A stretch of 64,000 bases of DNA from Ceratothoa steindachneri. Lineage: Eukaryota > Arthropoda > Malacostraca > Isopoda > Cymothoidae. Position 1 is the first letter of the stretch; each line of letters opens with the position of its first letter. The notes below the pieces were generated by a model. That model did not search any database. It was not told the DNA's origin and saw only the letters and a list, made by a program, of their open reading frames with translations. Shown here in pieces: positions 55,085 through 64,000 of the stretch. Both the position numbers and the translations under genes were made by a program. The stretch spans positions 84,736,354 through 84,800,353 of the forward strand of contig OZ018335.1 in the NCBI GenBank assembly GCA_963969495.1, in the 5' to 3' direction.

Positions 55085-57350
55085 AAAAAATAACTTTTTC
55101 TGATGGTAAGATTCTGAATATTTTGAGAACAATTCCTGAGTCTGGCTCTGAAGCTGATAAATTATCTGACACCATTGAGAAAGAGTATACTCTATATATT
55201 ATTTAAAGTTCATCGGCTGAGATAGAAGATGATGTAATGCCAAATAGTGAAAGTTTGGAAAGACGTGCAAGATTTTCAAATACTCCTGTGCACGTAGGAC
55301 CTTCGTCACTAATTACTGATGTTTTGGGTGAGTAAAATATATCCTATTCAATAGCAGCTCACACCTATACATAATGGAGCAGATATTTGTTTGTCTATCT
55401 GTCCGCTTTCTGCGATATATACAAACTTATGTGTACATATACGTGTATTTAGTAATATATATGTACCTATATACCAGCAGATCCATTCATGCAAATACAG
55501 TATATAGGTATATATATATATATATATATATAGCGTATATAATATATTATACGGTACGTATATATTATATAATAGGGCATTACTCCCAAGCTAGCAGAAC
55601 GAGCCAGTAAGGCAGCATCCACTAGTTATTAGAATTGATAGTAATAAACTATATTTTATGAAAATAAGATTTATTTGTTTGTTTCGAAATTTTATTAGTA
55701 TACAGTTCTGAAAACTTGATTTTTCATATATTTTACTGCTATTATTACATTTTCTCTTTTACTATAATACAGAAATATTCTGAATTATAATTTTAGACTG
55801 ATAGAATCATACCCATGTTACTTTCAAAGAAGAAAGGAGGACGTGGAACAAATGAAAGCATTCAACTTGCTGCAACAGTCGGATTAGGAGAATTTGGGAC
55901 AGTTCTCACCAGCAAAGATGGTACACAGTAGGAAATTATTGAACCAAGTAAAAATGACACAGGAAGATTTGTAGCTCAAAATATTCATCGGGAATTACCT
56001 GGGCCTTCACAACTTGCAAAACAACAAATTATTAAAGGTAATGTTCTTAGTTCTTTTAGGTTGATTATTGATGATTTTATTATCAAGCACATACAAAACT
56101 GTACTGAAACTGAAGCACGCAGACAATTACAATGTGACTCTTGGACTATATCATGTGAAGAAGTTTATGCTACTATAGGCATCATGATTGCACGATGAGT
56201 TCTAGATAAAGGACAATCAGTGGAACACCTGTGGTCAAAACAATGGGGTGTTCCTACTTCAGCAAATCAATGACATGAATGCGTTTCAAACAAATCATGA
56301 AATTCATCAGATTCGATATACGATCAACACGATCTGCTCAAATGAAAACAGATAAATTTGGTATGGTATCCCAAATTTGGGAAAGATTCATTGGGAACTG
56401 CATTGCTTACTATAAACCAAGCGGCAATATAGCAGTGGATGAGCAGTTGTTCTCATGTAAGACTAGGTGCCCATTTACACAATATATTGCCAGCAAGCCT
56501 GATAAGTTTGGTATCAAATTTTAGTTAGCAGCCGATGTAAAGTCTTACTACTTGGTAAATGGATTCCCGTATATTGGAAAAGTTTAAGCTCGTCCTTTAA
56601 ATCAACCACTCTTTGAATACGTAATTCTCTATTTAATAGAACCATACATGAGAAAATGTAGAAATGTGACGACTGATAACTTTTTCACGTCAGTAAAACT
56701 AGCTGAAAAACTAAAGGCAAAAAGTAGGAGTATCGTAAGTACAGTAAATCGTATTAGAAGAGAAATTCCAGAGACCATTAGAAAAACTCGTAAAAACCGG
56801 TACAATTCACACATACTGAAGAACAATCAATGCACACTTACAGTGTGTCAAGGTAAACCTACCAAAAATGTACTCTTACTGAGCTCCATTCATAAAACTG
56901 TTGCAATTGAGGATGATAGAAAGAAAATTACTGAAACTGTAAAGTTTTATAACTCTACAAAATATGGTGTAGATATAGTAGATCAAATGGTTCGAAAGTA
57001 CAGCACAAAATGTGCTTCGTGGAGATGGCCAGTGCAAGTTTTTTGCAACATTTTGGATCTAGCTGGCATCAATGCAGTATTTCTGTACAGAGAAGTTACT
57101 GGACAGAAAATTCCCTGCCGCAGATTCCTCTTACAATTAGCTGAAGAACTGCAGATAAACTTCAAGAATAGCGATGCTGTAGATAATAGTAGCGATAACG
57201 ATGAATCGTTAGAGACTTATAGGGAGAGAAAACAATGCTAAGTAGAAAGTTGCAATAAAAATAAAACTTGTTACAAATGTAAGAGACCTGTATGTGGCAG
57301 ATGTACAAGCAAAGTGATGAAGAAAACAACTTGCACTAATTGTAACAATT
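55085..57350 (+). pseudogene. piggyBac transposase, all three catalytic Asp kept
   Basis: Acidic N-terminal part ILNILRTIPESGSEADKLSD (from about 55110) through HVGPSSLITDVLG; a GTGAGT donor at 55328 and TTTTAG acceptor at 55796 bracket a possible intron. Then RIIPMLLSKKKGGRG, LIIDDFIIKHIQNCTETEAR, CEEVYATIGIMIAR, MRFKQIMKFIRFDIRSTRSA, IAVDEQLFSCKTRCPFTQYI (Asp 1), VTTDNFFTSVKLAEKLKAKS (Asp 2), KYGVDIVDQMVRKYS (Asp 3), and after a stop the zinc-binding end CNKNKTCYKCKRPVCGRCTS with a closing CTNC. At least four stops and one frameshift (near 56265) break it. The 197-codon open frame 56648-57241 is the best preserved part. PGBD4-like. Confidence 0.9.
55506..55535. repeat. (TA)n microsatellite
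   Basis: Short TA run inside the possible piggyBac intron. Confidence 0.95.
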
Positions 57351-57670
57351 AACTATCTATGGAAAACTTATTTTATGTGTAAGAATGTTTGAATCATAAA
57401 GTTATTTACCTACTGTTAATGAAAAGGAATAGCATTTCTTCAAGTTGAATGAATTGCATTTAGTTTTTTTCATTAAATACATTTTTCCTTACTTTATAAT
57501 TATATCAATGATTTATGGAATGTTTTATTAAAATTTGATATTAAATATATTATTTTCTTATCCCATATTGCATATATGACTTTTATATGTCAAAAGAGAT
57601 ATAAATATAAGCGTATTAAAAAAAAGAGAGAGAAAGTGCGGTCAAAATGACCGCTCGGTCGTTCTAGGTG

Positions 57671-58799
57671 GTGCAACCTTCCGGACGTTCTTGTTTTAAG
57701 AGGATAACAAATTTCTTCTTTAGTTACTTTTCACGTTGTTTCGTTCAAAAATAGCATTTGGGGGTTTTTTATATCATTTTATTGCAAATGTTATGCACTT
57801 TTTTCGAGTATAATTATTTCTTTATCAAGATGAATAGAACATATTGAAAATTAAGATAATACAAAATTGTATACATTCATGGAAAGTTTCTTAGATATTT
57901 AAAGTTAATTTGTGGAAAAAAATCCTAAACTACACCATTGATACTTATATCATTTTAAGGTCGATTTTATGCACTTTCTTATAGTATATATTTTGTTTTA
58001 GCAACATATATAGGACATAGTGAAAATTATGATAATGCATAATTTGATACATTCGAGGAAATTCTCCGTAGAATTGTAATGTGAATTTCTGCACTAAACA
58101 CTAAACTATACCATGCGATTTTAAATATTTGCTAAAAAAAACGGCCTTGGTGAAGTGTTTTATATTTTTAGCATCATTCGAATATAGATTGAATTAAATT
58201 CCAGTGCATTCAGAACACTCAAACTATTTATCTAACTCCCCACCATCCAACTAAGAACAAACCTATAGTTGAGCATGTATGAAAAATATATGTTTCAGTC
58301 TGCCATTAAAACAGATTTTGATGGAACTAAAAAAAACAACATTTCAAACGATAACTAAATAATATCAACATCTTTTGCCTTTGAATTCAGTTCAAATGTT
58401 TTAGTTTTAATAATTTTCTAGCCATTTATATGATATCAGGTTTCAGGAGGGAGGGGTCTGAAACGTCCCACTGTATCTCAAAAACCACGCCGTAGATTAT
58501 TATGATTTTGGCAGAAATTAAAGTGCTCTTAATCAGCTTTAACTTCATATATAATAACCTAACGTAGTAAAAAGTTGAAAGAATGAATGTGATGTCCCCT
58601 TAAATACACAGTTGCTAGGCCAAGCATTATTCAAACAGGACTACAAAAATATACTTTAATAGTACTATAGATTACATATACATATAGGGCAAGTTGAAAT
58701 TGCAATGCAATTAAATATTGAAAGTTCACTGCTAAGATAATTGAAACCATCAATTAAGTTTGAACCGAGAGATAATTAATTAAGTAATGATTTTACAAT
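57671..58799. other. AT-rich stretch, nothing recognised
   Basis: Two diverged copies of a block with ATTATGATAATGCA-AAT-TTGATACATTC and TGCACTTT appear near 57785-57900 and 57965-58080, suggesting an old duplication with a period of about 180 bp. No coding. Confidence 0.4.
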
Positions 58800-59480
58800 T
58801 ATGCAAGTTCTAGAGCAAAGGGGATCCTTGAGGTTCGACGTGGTTAAAGTGATAGGAACGTGACGAAGCAAGGGTTAAATCCATTTTACCGTGATGTGCG
58901 GCACGTAGGACCAGGTAGGTAAGTTCAACCTTGAACTTGTGGGCTTCTCACGGGACACTTAATCCAACTTCAAGAGACTGAAGAGGGGAGGGGTCTCTTA
59001 TCCTTAAGAGTCTAACGGAGGGTGCTTCGGGGATGGCTTTTCTGAACCTCAAAATCTGAAGAGGTGGTGAGAAGGGTTGAAGCGTGCCTAACTATTTCCA
59101 CGAACAACACTGAATGAAGACTAGCTCTTCCTTGGCTCTTCGACAATCATTCAATTCTTCTCTGGACTAGTATGTAGTCGATTTCCTCTCGACTAACGAA
59201 GAAGTTACGCCTAACCTACTGGATGTCAGCTTCAGACACAATCTGCATGTGAACTTTGAGGTGTTGAATATATACCTTGAAATTTTCTAGACGAGGAGAA
59301 AGATTCATTGCCAACAGACTTCCTTAATTTCCTTGTGTCGCGATAATGTTCTATAACGCGAAGTCGCGATGCCCACTTAATGTCTTTCCATTGTTCTTAT
59401 TTTCGCCGTATATAGGACAGACGAATTTATAGCAATCAACGGCGAACTAGAGAAGTCAGGGCGGCGGGGCGGAGATTCTG
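58800..59480. repeat. GC-richer non-coding island
   Basis: It resembles repeats A/B in style, with dyads such as AAGTTCAACCTTGAACTT (58921-58938) and TCGCGATA to AGTCGCGA near 59338-59370, and a TATATA box near 59267. I could not align it to A/B in sequence or order, so relation is not claimed. No coding. Confidence 0.35.
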
Positions 59481-60544
59481 ACTCTCTCTCATTCTTCCAC
59501 ATGGACTATATTTGAACTTCAAGGGAGAAATACTTAAATATTCTTGACAATAAACTCCAAGCACATTTAATAAATCTACTGTACCTTTGCTCTTATTCCA
59601 CTGAGCTATGGAATATTCTGACAAATAAGTGTTTTGAGGAAATGTGGTAGTGAGAAAACCAACCTTCAACAGAGGAGTTGAATATTCAAAACACTCCTCC
59701 CGAACAACCGCCTTAACTTTAATGCAGCAAATCTAGCTCACCATCTCGAAAAGGTATGTACATATAGAACGAAGATACGAAGTTACAATCAAGAAAGGAG
59801 GAGAAAGATAACAGCGATGAAGATATGGAATTAAATACGGAAACGACTGAGGCAACCAAAATAAAGTAAAAAAAACATGAAGAAATCTAAAACTGTAAAA
59901 TTCCTGCAACTACACCAAAGAAAAGTAAAATTCGCAAGATAAAAACGATATAAGCATAAAGAAATAAAACTTAAACTTTAATCATCAATGGCAAACCCCA
60001 CCAAACAACAATTTTGATTATCATATAAATATCAGACGGAAAGACACGATGATCCGGTTTCTAAATAATAAGTAGCAATTCACTCATTGCCAGGTTGTTT
60101 AAAATAACGAAAGATACGAACCATTTCCAGAGCCGGCGAATGAATGAAAAAAAGGAATGAAGCAAAACATTTCAATCAGAGGTAAAAAGGCACACAAAAT
60201 ACACAAAATAGTAATAATATTAAGGATTTCAGTGTTCCCTTACAACGTGGCTGGATATGAAAGATAAAGGATGGATTGTACAAATGTCCTGACGACTTTC
60301 TACTCAATGACCATAGCGTAAACATGGTGACTAGCTTATTAAATCTTTAGAACTACCTATACGCTATCACTAGAACGGCTGGTGGGGTTATTTGGATCCT
60401 TTCTAGAATTCAAGTTCTTCTCTCTCTGTCAATTGTTGATGAAATTTGTATATAACTCATGACATTTCATTATTATAATAGAACTGTAATTAAATGATAG
60501 AATTTTCTTTTACACATGTTTAATGTTTAATAAAAAGTACCAAT
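59481..60544. other. AT-rich stretch, nothing recognised
   Basis: Short frames only. No shared repeats were noticed. Confidence 0.4.
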
Positions 60545-60631
60545 TTGCCTAAAACGCCAGAGGGTTATTTTGACCCTTGAATATCAACGGGCAGTATTCG
60601 TTTAAAAATTAACATAAATTATATATATATA

Positions 60632-60692
60632 CTCGTATATATATATGTATATATATATATATGTGTGTGTGTGTGTATGTGTGAGTGTGACA
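60632..60692. repeat. (TA)n/(TG)n microsatellite
   Basis: TA run followed by TGTGTGTGTGTGTATGTGTG. Confidence 0.95.
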
Positions 60693-60697
60693 TTGAA

Positions 60698-61000
60698 AAT
60701 GATCAGAGAAAGGTTTTTTCTTATAGCTAATAAATTTTCTGAATCAGCTTTGGGTCTTTTACCTTGTAAAAACCTGAACTTGAGTGATGATGAAAGTGAA
60801 CGTATATATTTTTAAATATGTATCAGGACCAAAATGGTTTACTAAGAAACATAATTTAGAAGTTAGAGTTGAAACTGCATGGAAGCTTTTCAGTGACAGT
60901 TCTATACTTCAATACATAATAAATATACTGAAGCTGAAGCGCAATATGTGCTCAAAGACACAATTTGGTCTATAGCATAGTCTTAATTTGAAGCATAAAT
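60698..61000 (+). pseudogene. piggyBac transposase N-terminal fragment
   Basis: Reads MIRERFFLIANKFSESALGL and LNLSDDESER (acidic N-terminal part), then IHNKYTEAEAQYVLKDTIWS followed by IA, matching IIKHIQNCTETEARRQLQCD of the better copy. Several frames. Strongly decayed. Confidence 0.6.
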
Positions 61001-61142
61001 TATGAAACTGTAGAGTAACTGGATGGCAGAATATAGAAATTCATTCCTTATGGTTTCGTCCCTAATGCCCCCCTTTCTGTAAGCAAGCAATATCACAGGA
61101 TCTTATTTTTTAATTTTGAGATTTCCAGGATTTTATTATAAA

Positions 61143-61600
61143 TAAACCAGGCAATGGCTTCGCCACTCATCCGGGGGAGTTGCGCGTCGCTACTAAGATT
61201 AAATTTAAAATATAAAAAAAGCAGCTATGGTTAAATTTTTATAAATTTTCTGAACTTCGCCAATTATAATTATTTTTAAAAGGGACTCTAAACTAAATTT
61301 CCCCCCTTTTAAAATATCACGTTGCTGAAATATAGAGTTATAGAAGATATATAAAAATAAATTTTCTGAACTTAACCATTTGTAATTCTTTGGGTTTTAA
61401 AAAATTAACAAAATTTCCATACTTATATTTATTTCTGACCTTTACCATTTTGTTTTTTGATATTATAAAAGAATTATTAGAAATAAGCTTGATAAGAAAA
61501 ACATAGGTCATAACCAAACTAACATGAATTTATTATTCGAATACTCAAAAAATCTCCTTCTTAAAGTATAGAGTTAGCGATGAAGATAATGATGACAAGA
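61143..61600 (+). repeat. Dispersed repeat family, copy 2 (inside piggyBac)
   Basis: Collinear with 21303-21795 in the same orientation. piggyBac coding sequence resumes directly after it, so it inserted into that element. Confidence 0.8.
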
Positions 61601-61962
61601 TCTATTCGAATACAAAAAAGCAAATTTGCTCATATTTCTCAAGTATGGAACAAATTCATTGAAAATTGCTTGCATTTGTAAAGCTTCATGAATTGAGAAA
61701 CAATTCTTCTCAAGTAAAACTAGGTGTCTACATACTCAATTTATTGCATAAATCCTGACAAATTATGGTCAAAGTATATTGGCTTTCACTTGACAGTTCC
61801 TCCAAATACTTACTAAATGTGTTTCTATATTGAGGGAAAGTTCAAGTGCGTGTCAATAATGAAAGATAACTTGATTATTTTGCACTGGAAAACATTGAAC
61901 CACTTCTAAACACAGGAAGAAATGTTAGATATAATTTCACGATTTTTTTGCTCTCTTTTTTA
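61601..61962 (+). pseudogene. piggyBac transposase middle fragment
   Basis: Fragments KFAHISQVWNKFIENCL, NPDKLWSKYI and NTGRNVRYNF match FGMVSQIWERFIGNCIAYYK, KPDKFGIKF and RNVTTDNF of the 54.8-kb copy. The first Asp block between them is frameshifted and the second Asp lies where RYNF stands, so it is lost. The frame is broken in several places. Confidence 0.7.
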
Positions 61963-62021
61963 ATGTGTTGAAAGATTTTTATGCATATATTTAATCTGTA
62001 TTTTATATTAATTCTTTAGTA

Positions 62022-62053
62022 CTGATGAGGGAGTTTGTTATAATCTTGAAACG
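62022..62053 (+). ncRNA. Hammerhead-ribozyme-like motif of Penelope type
   Basis: CTGATGAG and GAAAC, the two conserved hammerhead core strings, flank a 19-nt segment that can form an imperfect stem (AGTTT/AATCT, one mismatch). This is the best core of the three candidates in the window. No Penelope coding sequence is attached. Confidence 0.45.
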
Positions 62054-62284
62054 TTTGAAATAAATGTTACGAAACGTGTGGTAACAACAGCCACAGTGCT
62101 TTCTCTATATTTAATTCCTTGCTTTCAAATATCTTTTGAAGACAGAACGACAGATGAAAAACTCTGTATTGCAGACCATATATCAATACAGTAGAAGAGA
62201 AGGAGAGAAATTTTACATAAATTTCGCAAGAAACGGGAGTTTTTTGAAGGCAAGAGAAAGGGACATAGGAAAAACATAAGAATC

Positions 62285-62690
62285 AAAGGGCGGCAAAGGA
62301 CGAGACAATAAAGGCAATCCTTAATGAGAAAACAGAAATATCGTTAATCGTCAAAGTCCAGTTCGATAATTTTGTCCATTTCTTTAAAAGATAAAAAAAA
62401 TGGCTGTATGGCTTACAATAAAATTTTGAGCCAGTTCGCGTGATGTCAATGTTGATCAGTTTTAAATCAGGCACAAATAATTCATTTTAAATGAGTGAGA
62501 GTCGATCACTTCTTGGCTGACCTTAGAGATCGAATTGCCACGCGGATTTTTCTTAAACGAATCGTAGGCTGTGCTACGACCTATTGCATATTCTTCAAAT
62601 GCTTTCGACACCGTTGAGGCACCGTTTGATGGATGATTTTGGAAACTTCAGATATCATATAGGGTGTCCAAATAATTACTGTGCCACTAC
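62285..62690 (-). pseudogene. Mariner transposase N-terminal fragment
   Basis: Minus-strand frames read STVSKAFEEYAIGRSTAYDS then FKK, GQPRSDRLSLI, NELFVPDLKLINIDITRTGS and IAFIVSSFAAL, which match the paired HTH region of a mariner transposase (GQPRSGRPS, ELAQNF--SH-------LKK--KL, CSSLL). The catalytic domain is absent. AGGGTGTCCAAATAATTAC near 62658-62677 may be the 5' terminus. Confidence 0.6.
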
Positions 62691-62779
62691 ACATTAACTA
62701 GTCGTAGACCCTTTCTAAATCTATAAATAAATAAACTTAAACAAAAAGTTTGAGTGCAAACTTTATTTCCGACCTAAAA

Positions 62780-62944
<165 letters not shown>

Positions 62945-62986
62945 GAGGAATTAAACCACATTCTCCGAAGACAATTTAATTCAGAA

Positions 62987-63020
62987 CAGTTTCGGTGTAT
63001 CTCACACCCTTTTTCAACTG
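62987..63020 (-). ncRNA. Hammerhead-like motif downstream of the Penelope ORF
   Basis: The minus strand reads CAGTTGA, AAAAG, then a perfect stem GGTGT-GAGAT-ACACC, then GAAACTG. Two of seven bases differ from the CUGANGA core. It lies about 75-110 bp after the stop of the Penelope endonuclease, where the terminal repeat of such an element is expected. Confidence 0.55.
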
Positions 63021-63094
63021 ACACTGGGCAGAAAATATAAGAGAAAAGCATAACACAAGATCCCCTCTTTTTCCCCCCAATCCTCTACTTGTGG

Positions 63095-64000
<906 letters not shown>

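Larger units (their letters stand above)
54785..57670 (+). mobile_element. piggyBac transposon, near full length
   Basis: TTAA at 54785-54788 precedes the terminal motif CACTAGAAC; the right end reads GTTCTAGGTG at 57661-57670 (reverse complement CACCTAGAAC). Subterminal palindromes GCGGTCAATTTGACCGC (54803-54819) and GCGGTCAAAATGACCGC (57638-57654) mirror each other, and a third related dyad lies near 54981-54998. The right flank is GTGC, not TTAA, so the target duplication is not preserved there. The enclosed gene encodes the family's transposase and C-terminal Cys-rich domain. Confidence 0.9.
60545..61962 (+). mobile_element. piggyBac transposon remnant split by an insertion
   Basis: The left end carries a subterminal dyad AGGGTTATTTTGACCCT (60560-60576), as in the 54.8-kb copy. 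Transposase pieces lie on both sides of a dispersed repeat at 61143-61600. The right end is cut off near 61962. Confidence 0.75.

Overview
The window is invertebrate genomic DNA, most likely from an arthropod. It is AT-rich, has long (TA)n tracts, contains no operon-like gene packing, and carries transposon families typical of arthropods: Tc1/mariner, piggyBac, hAT, Merlin, Penelope-like, L2/Rex1-like and jockey/CR1-like elements. I found no host gene, rRNA gene, intact tRNA gene or CRISPR array that I can support. Almost everything recognisable is a transposable element or its remains, and every coding region found carries stops, frameshifts or truncation. Species-level assignment is not possible from the sequence alone.

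Layout. 0-5.8 kb: a 297-bp LTR-like direct-repeat pair, a Penelope-like fragment, a GC-rich minisatellite of about 80-bp hairpin units, an internally deleted mariner and a Tc1-like remnant. 7.8-9.1 kb: a nearly complete IS630/mariner-type transposase. 10.7-13.6 kb: a decayed copy of a conserved ORF family I cannot name, abutting copy A of a 1.6-kb GC-rich repeat built of dyad-symmetric modules (copy B at 40.4-42.0 kb). 14-18.3 kb: (TA)n tracts, two tRNA-like segments, a fold-back element made of two opposed transposase 3' halves, and a Tc1-like remnant. 18.5-20.4 kb: a Merlin transposon with a 120-bp-unit MITE inside it. 21.3-25.9 kb: a dispersed repeat, an IS630/mariner copy with two catalytic Asp-to-Asn changes, an endonuclease fragment of a LINE, a hammerhead-like motif and a piggyBac fragment. 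26.6-33.5 kb: a near full-length LINE ending in a C2H2 finger, then an L2/Rex1-like fragment against the 3' end of a hAT transposase. 35.9-47.3 kb: a mauritiana/irritans-type mariner, a decayed LINE, MITE copy 2, repeat copy B, a second internally deleted mariner, a CR1/jockey-like LINE with its 3' tail, and a Tc1-like remnant. 51.3-62.7 kb: MITE copy 3, a minus-strand jockey-like LINE, a 2.9-kb piggyBac keeping all three catalytic Asp, a second piggyBac split by a dispersed repeat, and a mariner N-terminal fragment. 62.8-63.7 kb: a Penelope GIY-YIG end with a hammerhead-like motif, boxed by two (TA)n tracts.

The genes do not act together in a pathway. What can be read is the history of insertions: MITE into Merlin, dispersed repeat into piggyBac, L2/Rex1-like LINE at the hAT tail, and a Penelope fragment between (TA)n tracts. 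The least explained material is the modular dyad repeat A/B, the 80-bp hairpin minisatellite, the LTR-like pair and the unnamed ORF family at 10.7-11.9 kb.
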